DNA of 18,613 nucleotides from Dichomitus squalens LYAD-421 SS1 (GCF_000275845.1 NW_006766899.1:574152-592764); one strand, 5' to 3'. Positions 9,978 through 18,613 are shown, counted from the stretch's first letter. A program made the numbers and translations. Notes: generated by a model not told the origin, from the letters alone.

Positions 9978-10188
9978 CCACTATTCGCAATTTACGTGCA
10001 ATGTGTATATCATCAACGCCCATGCTTACCTCTCTTTCTTTCAATGTTAGTGTCTTCCATGTATCAGAACTCTCAGAACTCTAGTCCTATGATTAGCATG
10101 TGAATTAGTACTATACAGTATGCTACCTAGTGTACATATGAACTATGATGTGCGAACGCGATAGTTATACATCTCTTCTAGCCCTTTA

Positions 10189-12509
10189 CTAGACGTACGC
10201 AGGCGGAGACGCAGCAGCCCCATTCGCACGCGTCACATGCTCGTCATGCTGGACGTCCATCTCCCCGTGCGCCTTCTTCCCCGCGGGGCTCTGCGCGCGG
10301 TCCGCCGCCGTCTTCGACTCCGCGAACTCGCGGCGGGACGGGAAGCCCTCGGGCGCCCACGCGCGCGACGTCCACGGCCTGCACGCGGGGTCGCAGTACA
10401 TGTCGTCGACCTCCTCGAGCGAGAGGTCCGAGGACTCGTACAGGAAGAAGTAGACGATGACCGCGCCGGTGAGGTTGCACGCGGCGAACACGAAGCCGTA
10501 GCGGTACTGGATCGCCTTCACGATGAAGGGCGTGAAGAACGCGAGGAGGAAGTTCCAGAGCCAGTTCGAGGCCGTCGCGAGCGCGGCTTGGCGCGCGCGC
10601 GTGCGCGTGGGGAAGGTCTCGCCGATGAGGATCCAGATGCCGCTAGGGGAGGAGGAGGGAGGCGAGTCAGCGATTAGGGGACGAGAGGGGGCGAGCGCGG
10701 ACTTACGGGGCCCAGGTCATGGCGTAGCCGAAGATGAACAAGCACGCGGAGACGATCATCACTACGGAGGATGCGTCAGCGTGCGATCGCAGAAATGACA
10801 TTCAAGCAGAGACGCTTACATTCGCCGATGCCCTTGTTTTCGGTTGGATCCTTGGCTGTACCGGCGGCCGCGAACACGAACAGCCAGGCCGATTGCCATA
10901 CGCCTCCGATGATCAGAGGCCAGCGACGTCCGAACTGGGAGGTCATCCGTGAGCAGGCTGGAACGCGAAGGCCAAGACGTCGTTGCTTACCTTCTCCATG
11001 ATGTACATGCCGCCAAACGTGCAAACGAAGTTCACAGCGCCAAGGATGATTTGGATCACGAATGAATCGTTGATACCGACGGACTGGAAAATGGTGGCTC
11101 CGTACTGTTACGTTGCGATAAGCGCGAGAGCGATGGCAGCCTTATATGGAAACACTCACGTAGAAGAAGTAGTTAGCACCCGTGAGCTGCTGGAACATCT
11201 GCAGGGTCATGCAGAGCAAAGTCCGGTAGAGCTGCTTGCGACGGGGGTTGAAGCACTCCATCCAGCCTGCCTTCTCCTTGCTTTCCAGATCGATGGCCGC
11301 GCGCATCTCCCCAACCTACATAGAAATTACTTCAGTGAACGGCGTTCATTGTGAGCGTACTGTCCGTACACACCTCGCGATGGACGACCGCATGATTGTC
11401 CGCCTCGGAGTCTGGGATACCACGGGCCAGTGCAATTGAACGCCGCGCCTCGTCGTAACGACCGCGCGCAGTGAGCCATCTATGAGATTACTAGTAAGAC
11501 ACGCATTCGTACTGACGCTAACGGGACTACATACCTGGGCGACTCGGGCATGAACAAGATACCAACGCCAAGGATGACGGGCCAGACAAAGCCGATGCCG
11601 ACAACGGTCCGCCATGAGCCGGACCCTGAGATGCCTCGCGCGCCGATAGAGATACAATCTGAACGAAGGGGCATGATGAGTGAAAATCGTGATGCTGGAA
11701 GCGACGATGCACTTACATGCGATGAGAATACCGAAGGTGATGAATAATCTGGTTCCCCAAAAACCAGTCAGCATATGTGATAATGATGTCCACGACGGTG
11801 AGCGGAACATACTGGTATGTAGCCGTCAGGGTACCGCGAATCTGCGGAGGAGCAGTCTCGGCTTGGTACATAGGGACAGCGGCGCTGAGGGCGCCAACGC
11901 CGAGGCCGCTGACGAGACGACCGATCGCGAACTGGACCCAAGAGTGGAAGGTGGTGATCTGGATGAGGACGCCTATCATGAAGACGCCGCACCACGTGGT
12001 CATGGCATATCGACGACCAAGCAAGTCGGCAGTCCTGCAAGTGAGTTAAGGCTACTTAGCACTACGTTCAAAAGGCCGGACGGACAGCGATCGCGGAGAG
12101 ACTTACGGTGCACCGATGAGCGCGCCGACGAGTGTGCCGATACTGAGTAGGGCGACGATGAGGCCTTCACGGACATCCGTGAAGTGACATGTTGAGGAGT
12201 CGGTTGGGTCACCGCAGTCGGCGAATCGGAGGAGGAAGTCAGGCATGAGCACGATGTCGGAGATCTGGCCAGTGTCATACTGTGGCGATGCCGGGCACGG
12301 GACCGATTGAAGTGAGTACCAGGACCTGCGCTAACGAAATGTGGAAAGTACGCACACCGAAGATGAAACCACCCATGGAGGCCAACACGGCCAACATGAT
12401 GGCCATCCAGCCTATAGGCAGGCCTTGTCTATTGCGATCCCATGTCAGAGACGCATGCCGTCTTCATTTAGAGGCGCAAGTGAGTAACTCACACGTAGAA
12501 CAAAGCCAT
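10189..12509 (-). CDS. MFS sugar porter (hexose transporter-like), 12 exons, 546 aa
   Basis: A plasma-membrane monosaccharide transporter of the sugar porter family. Exons on the minus strand: 12493-12509, 12356-12428, 12107-12279, 11813-12034, 11717-11748, 11535-11658, 11374-11479, 11160-11315, 10991-11104, 10820-10934, 10707-10761, 10189-10642. Introns are 55-76 bp and the sum is exactly 547 codons. Family motifs: FGYDTGQ in TM1 (Asp32), DLLGRR (91-96), PMYQAETAPPQIRG, PESPRW (210-215), QQLTGANYFFYYG (291-303, sugar-binding region), KFGRR (339-343), GETFPTRTRA (403-411). Length and the two groups of six hydrophobic segments with a central loop fit the family. The cytoplasmic tail (SLEEVDDMYCDP onward) is charged. 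Asp32 is where proton-coupled members carry an acid, so symport is possible; the substrate cannot be read from sequence. The last exon is visibly richer in GC than the rest. Confidence 0.95.
10591..10608. repeat. Alternating purine-pyrimidine tract (possible Z-DNA)
   Basis: Eighteen bases of strictly alternating purine and pyrimidine, almost all GC steps with one GT interruption and a terminal GT. On the minus strand they encode the TRTRAR part of the conserved cytoplasmic loop motif of the transporter. Such tracts favour Z-DNA under negative supercoiling; any role is inference. Confidence 0.8.
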
Positions 12510-12534
12510 GATAGTGAGATTTTAGCGCTGTAGG

Positions 12535-12600
12535 GTGGGGTACTGGAAAGCTACGAATTCGGCCCCGCAAAGAGTCCGGGGGAGCTGGGGAGGAGAATCG
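12535..12600. promoter_or_regulatory. Cluster of CreA/Mig1-type SYGGRG motifs
   Basis: Four hexamers match the SYGGRG consensus for the fungal carbon-catabolite repressor CreA/Mig1: GTGGGG (12535-12540, plus), GCGGGG (12563-12568, minus), CCGGGG (12586-12591, plus) and CTGGGG (12595-12600, plus). They lie between the TATA box and the start codon of the sugar transporter, a plausible place for glucose control. The motif is short and the region G-rich, so chance matches are likely. Confidence 0.35.
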
Positions 12601-12614
12601 ATGGGAGTGAGGGG

Positions 12615-12620
12615 TTTATA
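12615..12620 (-). promoter_or_regulatory. TATA box of the sugar transporter
   Basis: TATAAA on the minus strand, about 106 bases before the ATG at 12509. This leaves room for a leader of roughly 70-80 nt if transcription starts about 30 bases downstream. It is the clearest core promoter element in the window apart from the one in the right-hand LTR-like sequence. Confidence 0.55.
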
Positions 12621-14059
12621 GCGCGGTCGGGAGAGCGCAGCCACGGCGCGAGCACTTTAGTACTCCCGTCCGACCGGATGACATCACCCGAAGCGCTTGC
12701 CGGCCATGCTCGCGGGTGGAGTGCACACGAAAGAAAACTGACGATGCTCGAAGGAAGATATTCATCCCACGCCGTGCTGCCGTCGGCCGATGTCGCCCTG
12801 TTTTTGGGCCCACTTCGCTGCGCCTCGAAGGGTCCGGCGGTTGGGCGCTTCCTACCTTCGAAGGCCCCGATTGGCCCTCAGCCAGCCCGGACGCACCGCT
12901 CTTCCATACATCAGAACATACCGAGGTGGTGAACACTTCTTGAATATTGGGGTGAAGGAGAACGAGGTTCGGAGAAGGCGGGTCAGATTTCAGCCACCTC
13001 GATCGGAACCCGGAAACTATTTGTCAGGAGGCCGAGCACCCGTTGGAACGCTCTCTCGATGCCGCCGGAACTTGCATCCTGATGTTCCGGCGGGGAAAGG
13101 GCCGTGGGGTCCTTGGCAATCGGCTTGGACGAACATATCAACCTCTGCGGCGAGCCGAGAGGACTTCGGGAAACCGGTACCCTCGTCCGAAGACAACGCA
13201 AGGGGAACGCCCGCGCTCTTCCATGTTCTGGCCCAGCTCTGGTAGTCTCAATAGGCGACTTCCAATTCCATTCATCAGCGAACTCTTATCAATGGTCAAC
13301 TCGGATGAACCTACACATGCAAAGACGCCTTCAGAGTTGATACGTTCCTGAAGGCTCAAGCTTCAAGAACGGAAGCCCTTCGACCCTTTGGGGTAATGGT
13401 ATGGAACTTTGCACAACGTGCAGCGTACCTCTCTTGGTTGAGTGAGTATACGACCAGCCATGCACATGAATCGGCCTTCGCTTGCTCTTAGGCCGAGCTC
13501 ACCATGCATAAGGGGCCGACCACCGCGCCCGATGTTAGGTAAACATGATGAGTAGCAGCGCTCAGTATTCTCAAACGTTCTAGGCTGTAACCTCTTCCGG
13601 CGGCGGCTTCATAAGTCATGCCTCCGGGCAGCATAGTCTGACTTACAGGTCACGAGCATTGAACGTATCAACAGACGTGTTTGTTTCTGCGTGGACTGAG
13701 TATAGCGCACCTTCCATTGTCAACTCCTATGGAGACCTCCCGGCCCTCGGGTCATGTTATTTCGCGGAACCTCACCATCGGCCGACCGATCTGACCGGGA
13801 TTCAGAGAATGCGAACAGTATAGGGGCAAGATTGGAAGCAGACATTAGAGGCACGCACCCTGAGCTCCGTATACGGACTTCCTGCCCCGTCGCGATGAGT
13901 CGCCAGCGAGAGGAGTCAAGACGACGACATGGCCGTGACGGAGAGTTGCCGCCCGCGTGACGCCCCTGTGACTCCTTCCTAATTGAGGAGGAGGCGCAGT
14001 TGTGGCTGAGCGGCTCCGCCTGCGTCGTCCGTAAGCCGACTTGCACCAGAACCCCCACC
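12621..14059. other. Divergent intergenic region; no gene seen
   Basis: This lies between the minus-strand transporter and the plus-strand PIN gene. Frames up to about 150 codons exist on both strands but have scrambled composition, no recognised family and no consistent splice structure; I consider them chance frames in GC-rich DNA. A perfect 10-bp inverted repeat is annotated at 13062-13093. The promoters of both flanking genes presumably lie at the two ends. Confidence 0.5.
13062..13093. repeat. Perfect inverted repeat, 10-bp arms, 12-nt loop
   Basis: CCGCCGGAAC at 13062-13071 pairs with GTTCCGGCGG at 13084-13093. The arms are GC-rich, so a stable hairpin or a dyad binding site is possible. 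It is about 970 bases upstream of the PIN-domain gene and 550 bases upstream of the transporter start. No surrounding gene explains it. Confidence 0.8.
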
Positions 14060-15766
14060 ATGGCCGACGCCACGGTCGTCTCTAGCAAGCTCGCGATGTC
14101 CAAGGCTCTCGGCGCGGCCTTTCTCAACCACCAGGTCGAGCAGCTCGAGAAGACGGTCCACTCCGGCGGCAATTGGCGCGAGCGCCGCAGTCCCGACAAC
14201 TGGAGAGCCGGAGAGGCGAAGAAGGGCTTCAGGGGCCCAAAGATCATCCAGAGACGCGGGGACGAAAGTGCTGAAGAAAAGAAGAGGTATACGGAGGGCC
14301 CGAAGGCGGAGAGGGAGTACGAGAGGAGGGAGAGGCGCAGCGAGGACGGCAAGGGGCAGAAGGATGCCGATATCGTTGTTGTGGACGCAAGCGTCCTCGT
14401 CCATGGGTTGTATCATCTCAAGAAGTGGTGCAGGGAGGGAAGGGAGGAGATTGTCATAGTGCCGCTTGAAGGTGAGTTCCCTATCTCGCGTGGTCCCTTA
14501 GTTTCCGGTGCCCTGTCTACAATCTCTGCCTATCCGACTGTCAAGAGCGTCTTGGATGAGGCGTATGGCGGAGAATGCTGTGTCTTGCGACGATGTTTCA
14601 TACACTGTGGAGCTTCCTCGGAATCCCTTCGTCTTCATGACTGTTTGTTTCCGTTGCGCCACCCATCTGCTCAATTCGAAACTTGCGATGCCCCATTCCA
14701 AACCTTGGATATGGTAATCCATGCGTTGGGTCTTTTGGCGAGGGGTATCTGTCTGCAGTAACTCTGGCTCCCTCTCCCTCTGCGCACTGCAATCGGTTGC
14801 ATCTTGCGACATGACTTACGTCGAGTTATTTCGAGTCGTTTTCGCGCGTAATGCTGCTCAGCTCGAATCTTATACGTCCTTACAAACCTTGTTCATTCTT
14901 CTTCATTTCTCATCTTGATCGACAACCAATTCATTTACCCCCCACGCTGACTACGCCACACAGCACTCAACACCCTAGACCTCCTGAAGAAGGGAACCAG
15001 TGCGCTCGCACAGCGCGCCCGTGCCGCGTCTCGTATCCTCGAGGCCCAGGTCGGTACTAACCCTCGCATCCGCGTCCAGCGCGACGATGCGTTCGTCCTC
15101 TGGGACGAAATCCCCTTCGACGAACAGATGGCCGGCGTGTGGAGCACCGCGCCCGAATGGGTCCGCCGTACGATCTGCTGCGCCCGCTGGGAGTCCGAGC
15201 ACGCAGCCGAAGAGCTGCAAGATAAGGCTGAGAAGGCTCCCAAGCCCCGTGTCGTCCTCGCCTCGGTTTCACCCCCCGCCGAAGCCCAGCTCGAGGCCGC
15301 TATCCCCGCTCCCGTCTCTATCTCACCCGTGCCGCTTCCCGCCCCTCAGCCTAACAGGTACGAGTCCCGCATCTCCGGAGCTCTCGCCGCACGCTGGGCC
15401 GCCAAGGCAGGAGTCGAAGTAATCGAACTTACCTCCGCGCCTCCCCACCCTCACCCCGGCGCTGGGACCGCGAACGGCCCCACTGAAGCCCCGAATAAAG
15501 TTCGGCGCTCTGCTGACGGCGGTGGAGGCAGGCGTTCCGGAGAAGAGGAGCGCGCAAAACGTACCCCGGCCGGCCGCGGTCGCCGCAACTCGCGCGGCGG
15601 CGCGCCTGCTGGGCCTCGCGCCACCCCCAACGCCCCGGCATCGGCGGCGACGGCGAGCACAGGTCTGGTGGAACGCCCGCAAGCGGTGATGACGATGATG
15701 GAAATGGTGACGCAGCCGAACCGCGTCGTGCGCGTGCTCGCGCGGGGTGAGAAGCTCGACCCGTAG
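14060..15766 (+). CDS. PIN-domain protein, Nmd4-like (2 exons, 404 aa)
   Basis: Exons 14060-14471 and 14964-15766, joined in phase 1; start ATG 14060 in CCCACCATGG. The N-terminal 100 residues are charged and probably disordered. The PIN fold starts at DIVVVDASVLVHGLYHLKKW (Asp109 is the first acidic site) and, across the intron, continues VPLEALNTLDLLKKG and AQRARAASRILEAQV. This order matches yeast Nmd4, a PIN protein that binds Upf1 in nonsense-mediated decay. The next strand reads RVVLASVSPP (about 233-242), where active PIN nucleases carry an Asp, and a proline-rich insert separates it from AARWAAKAGVEVIELT. The C-terminal 110 residues are Gly/Arg/Ala-rich. Loss of the later acids suggests a binding rather than a cutting role (inference). 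The 492-bp intron (14472-14963) is six times or more longer than any other intron modelled here. The Nmd4 link rests on recalled similarity; PIN-fold assignment is firmer. Confidence 0.8.
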
Positions 15767-18006
15767 GCCGTGCGCCCCTCCATCTCGTACACACAACCAT
15801 AACCGGTGAGTGGCGCTCGCTGCGCGGAGTCATGCGGTCAGCTAACGGCGTGGGGGCACGCATAGATGACGAAGGCGTCTCTCGATTGAAGCCTGCCTGA
15901 CAGCAAACTCCCCTTAGAGGAATCCCTCGTTCCGATTACGCCGGGCCCAGCTGCTGGGCGCATGCGTGTGCTCGAGGGCGCGCGCGTGCACAGGCATCGG
16001 CCTTCCCTGCTTCCGTGGTTGCTCTCGCGTGGCCCCCACGAGGTTGGATTGGCCAGTTGTAGACCGGATATGAATCGACCATGAGACCCGGCGGTGTGGT
16101 GTTTCGTTTCCCGCGGCGCGTTTGTGGTACTCAGACTTCCCGGCAGAGCGAGGTAGACGGGAGACGAAAGCTAGGGGTATGCAGTGCGGATTTCCTCGTT
16201 CTCGTCTTGGCGTGGCACCAAGTTCCGAAACGGATACTTTCTCCCGGCGTCGTGTGTCTGCAGCTCGACGTGTTCGTTTGCCTCATGTCGCTTGTTACTG
16301 GCGCCCGGTCCCCGTCTCTTTATTTCGACTCCTCCGTATGCGAATCCTCTTTCTGTTTAGTATGAAACGTTGTTCGGGATCTGATATTTGTATCTTCCGT
16401 ATCTTCGGCTCTTGTATCTAGCATGTCAAACTTGGGTTCGTGTTATTGATTCACCAGCATGACGGATAACGTTCACTCGTATCCCAAGGTGAAGGGAAGG
16501 CTTTTATGCCGTCTCTCCACGATTGAAGCATTCGGAGTTTGAGCTCCACACCAGCCATCTAAGGCCTGCTTGTGGTGTCCCATCAGTCGTCGTCCCCGTC
16601 GACGCTTAATTCCTCGAGCCGGGCGCGCTCTAAGTCGTCCTTTTCCCACCCGAGCTCGTGTCAGCGGTTGTCAAAGTGACTGCTTGATGACCTGCGCACA
16701 CTGGAGGATGTCGTCGTCCGAAGCGGGACGGGTGCAGGCCCCTGGCCAGCGGTATCTCCCGAAGCTCCGTATGACCCTTATCTTGATCGGGCGCTTGCTC
16801 TATCAGCGCCCATGACTCGGCGGATGTTCAGTCGGCCACTGTCTCTGTAACTCTTTTTTTTTATCCTCAAACATTTATATCCCGCGTACGTAGTACAGGT
16901 GCGGCATTAAGTATTAGTGTGTCTCGCTGGGTCTCTGTAACTCTGTTCTCTCTCCCCACACTCTTCCGAGGCTTGTATCGCACAGAAAACATAGCCTTGT
17001 GATTTTTCTTCTATTGTCGACTATTCCACTGCTGGTTCCAGCTGGCAATCTGATAGGCTCCTCCGATGTAAGCCCGCCGTCTGAGCAGTGCAAACACACC
17101 CGGGCGATCCCCTGGTACTAGTAGTCCACTCGCTGCAGTTCTCGGGCTCGATTGGCGAGAACGGTCCAGAAAGACGACAAGCAGTGTCGAAGATACGAAG
17201 CCTTGCATTGGAGGACGAGGTTGTCGGGATGTCGAGGGATTAATGCGTCGTGCATACGGCACCTGGTGAGCTCATCTTGGGCTTTCTCTTCTGCACGCAA
17301 GTTACAAACATACCTTCACCTGCTCCTGTCCAGTCAGGTAAGGATAGCCTATCGAAGCAACATCCAGTGTAAGGATACCTTGTACGTAGTTCTGTTCTGA
17401 CAGTTAATGGCATACTGGTGATCTGTAGTTAGGCCTGTGGGCATCTATGTTGTCACGAAGTGGGAATTGACTCACAGGAAATGAAATTTCCATCAGACAG
17501 CTTGTCAAAGATCTCCTCTCCCGGTGTTCTGGAGACCATATTGAAGTTTTTGCAGGCCGTGATTAGCTGGCATAATAACAATCTCGTGCTGAGGACGTTG
17601 AACCTAGTGTGTGTTGAGTACAACATACCTGATGATCATCATAGTGTGTCTTGGATATCAGATGAGCGCACTGAACATGCTTGTTCTGACAGTTAAAGCA
17701 TTATACAAAAGGATTATTGGGCATGTCAAAGGCGCATGTACAGGATCAGGCTCGATGTGATCAACCGCAACCGATCCATCGGGGTGAACTAAAAAGTTGC
17801 GCCTAAGGGCCTGTTCGGCAAAGAGTTGGAGTTAGAGTTACCGGCATTTCATGCCCAAATATAGTAATAATATCTCGGTTTTCGATTTCGAGAGAACTCG
17901 AGTTACTCGAGCGAGTGCATGCGTTCGGATGCCTCCCAGCAACTCCGGGCGGTTGTTATCAGCTCACGTCATAATTTGTCTTGAGGCTTGTTGAACAATG
18001 AGAAGT
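15767..18006. other. About 2.2 kb with no convincing gene
   Basis: The first part is the 3' flank of the PIN gene. Open frames at 16081-16421, 16570-16815 and 17152-17696 have no recognised family and no supporting splice structure. Two short repeats are visible: CTCTGTAACTCT at about 16843 and again at about 16932, and TGTTCTGACAGTTAA at 17393-17407 and 17682-17696. A run of nine T lies near 16855. At about 17812-17960 a GGGCCTGTTCGG block, three GAGTTR units and a second GTTCGG block look like remnants of a small DNA transposon, but I cannot define its ends. Confidence 0.45.
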
Positions 18007-18077
18007 TGGTCAGACCGGGGATTGAACCCGGGTCATCCCATATGCGCTGGGAGGTGTTACCACTACACCATCCAACC
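18007..18077 (-). tRNA. tRNA-like gene, nominal anticodon GCA, probably a pseudo-tRNA
   Basis: Seventy-one bases fold as a cloverleaf. The acceptor stem is GGTTGGA with TCTGACC (two G-U pairs), the D stem GTGT/ACAC with an AGTGGTA loop, the anticodon stem TCCCA/TGGGA, a 4-nt variable region, and the T arm CCGGG-TTCAATC-CCCGG; discriminator base A. Conserved U8, A14, G18G19, A21, T54-T55-C56 and A58 are present. The anticodon loop GCGCATA puts C at position 33, where U is nearly universal, and reads GCA (Cys), yet the body (TGGTGTAGTGG, TGACCCGGGTTC) resembles fungal Glu or Gly tRNAs and not Cys. No T4 run follows the 3' end closely, so polymerase III termination is unclear. No intron. It is most likely a degenerate Glu/Gly-type tRNA. 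Confidence 0.7.
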
Positions 18078-18282
18078 GATACTAGAGTGTGAATTCTACA
18101 GATTCCCACACTCCCCCTGAAGTCACACTCTGGTGATCATCAAGGAACCAACTTTTCCAAATGAAGTTACCCTCAGGCACATTTCCCAAGGCGGGGGTTC
18201 TCTGACCCTGCTCCCTTCAAAGCGTCACACAGGGCTCATAACCTGATAAACTCGGGGCTGTGAAGACAAGGATTAGATCCGA

Positions 18283-18361
18283 CTAGAGTCGAAGCAAGAT
18301 CTTCAGTCAGTAAGGAAAGACTATATTGCAGCAACGAACTGTACCTAGAGTCGAAGCAAGA
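18283..18361. repeat. 17-bp direct repeat in the LTR-like sequence
   Basis: CTAGAGTCGAAGCAAGA occurs at 18283-18299 and again at 18345-18361, 62 bases apart. The copies are exact. They lie downstream of the TATA box in the inferred minus orientation, so they would be in the transcribed part of the LTR. Confidence 0.85.
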
Positions 18362-18440
18362 CTACAAAGGTTAAGTAAGTAACTACAAGTTAGAGGTAAA
18401 GGTAATGAAGTACTCACTCTTCAGTCAGTAAGGAAAGACT
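18300..18440. repeat. 23-bp direct repeat, second copy forming a hairpin
   Basis: An exact 23-bp sequence (starting TCTTCAGTC) occurs at 18300-18322 and 18418-18440, 118 bases apart. In the second copy the following bases complete a perfect 8-bp inverted repeat, CTTCAGTC with GACTGAAG, around a 10-nt loop. The first copy lacks the matching right arm. Confidence 0.85.
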
Positions 18441-18466
18441 GAAGAGGGAGGACGCAATCTGAAGTC

Positions 18467-18474
18467 CTTATATA
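18467..18474 (-). promoter_or_regulatory. TATA box of the LTR-like sequence
   Basis: TATATAAG on the minus strand gives the orientation of the right-hand element: transcription would run leftwards, toward the tRNA-like gene. The plus-strand reading (TTATATAC) is a poorer match. Confidence 0.4.
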
Positions 18475-18613
18475 CTACAGAGAAGTGTCCATGACTAATC
18501 GAAGAGTGGTTAGTCACATGTACCATAGTGCGATGAATAATACGATGGTGAAAGAATTGCGACGTATCGCACCATAGGATGAGTAAGAGATGACGTAAGG
18601 CATAGACCTGTAC

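Larger units (their letters stand above)
18088..18613 (-). mobile_element. LTR-retrotransposon-like terminal sequence, cut by the window edge
   Basis: The sequence begins TGTGAATTC at 18088, 10 bases after the tRNA-like gene's 5' end, which on the minus strand would be an LTR end of form ...GAATTCACA. On the minus strand there is a TATATAAGG promoter box (18467-18474) and, further down, a purine tract AGGGGGAG (18111-18118) directly followed by TGTGGGAATC, a junction typical of copia-type elements. There are internal direct repeats and no open frame of note. Insertion just upstream of tRNA genes is established for yeast Ty1 and Ty3. I cannot tell whether this is a solo LTR, a full element continuing to the right, or two nested ends, because the right boundary is not visible. 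Confidence 0.45.

Noticed and set aside
12790..13245. Plus-strand open frame of 151 codons
   Set aside because: It has basic, scrambled composition, no recognised motif and competing frames of equal length; likely chance in GC-rich DNA.
13720..14416. Minus-strand open frames of 145-210 codons
   Set aside because: They lie opposite the first exon of the PIN gene or in its 5' flank and show only low-complexity residues.
14472..14963. Separate coding exon or small gene within the long intron
   Set aside because: Frames in it do not continue the PIN sequence, and joining its two ends restores an uninterrupted PIN core.
15323..15863. Three overlapping minus-strand open frames
   Set aside because: They are shadows of the GC-rich C-terminal exon of the PIN protein.
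18007..18077. Functional tRNA-Cys (GCA)
   Set aside because: Position 33 is C and the body does not match eukaryotic Cys tRNAs; the triplet is probably a product of drift.
1..18613. CRISPR array, bacterial operon, or prokaryotic mobile element
   Set aside because: No regularly spaced repeats with unique spacers; genes have spliceosomal introns and fungal-specific families.

Overview
The window is nuclear DNA of a filamentous basidiomycete, most likely a mushroom-forming Agaricomycete. The grounds are short introns (about 47-76 bp) with GTGAGT/GTATGT-type donors, Kozak-type starts (CCACCATGG), moderately high GC, and two kinases of the fungal-specific FunK1 type, a family known to be greatly expanded in mushroom-forming fungi. 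All gene models were built by hand from reading frames and splice signals; their reading phases close exactly, but no transcript or database check was possible.

Layout, left to right. (1) 1-1620: two decayed plus-strand genes. The first is an unrecognised fragment with in-frame stops. The second is a DRE2/CIAPIN1 (cytosolic Fe-S assembly) pseudogene with a well-formed intron but frameshifts and lost cluster cysteines. (2) 1621-2560: no gene seen; it holds a cluster of six TATGGGTT octamers. (3) 2561-5217 and 7164-9977: two plus-strand FunK1-type protein kinase genes (831 and 885 residues as modelled) with the same four-exon structure, a tandem paralogue pair separated by about 1.9 kb without a convincing gene. 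(4) 10189-12509, minus strand: a 12-exon, 546-residue sugar porter of the major facilitator superfamily, convergent with the second kinase (211 bp between stop codons), with a TATA box and several SYGGRG motifs upstream. (5) 12621-14059: no gene seen. (6) 14060-15766, plus strand: a two-exon PIN-domain protein resembling yeast Nmd4 (nonsense-mediated decay), with one unusually long 492-bp intron. (7) 15767-18006: no gene seen. (8) 18007-18077, minus strand: a tRNA-like gene with an aberrant anticodon loop. Starting 11 bp upstream of its 5' end is an LTR-retrotransposon-like terminal sequence that runs off the right edge.

The genes do not form an operon or an obvious pathway. The intact genes are a kinase pair, a sugar transporter and an RNA-decay-type protein; the edges are made of decayed copies and mobile-element sequence. 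I found no convincing undescribed multi-gene system. The features most worth following up are the shared nuclear-signal-bearing insert inside both kinase domains, the DRE2 pseudogene, and the element placed next to the tRNA-like gene.
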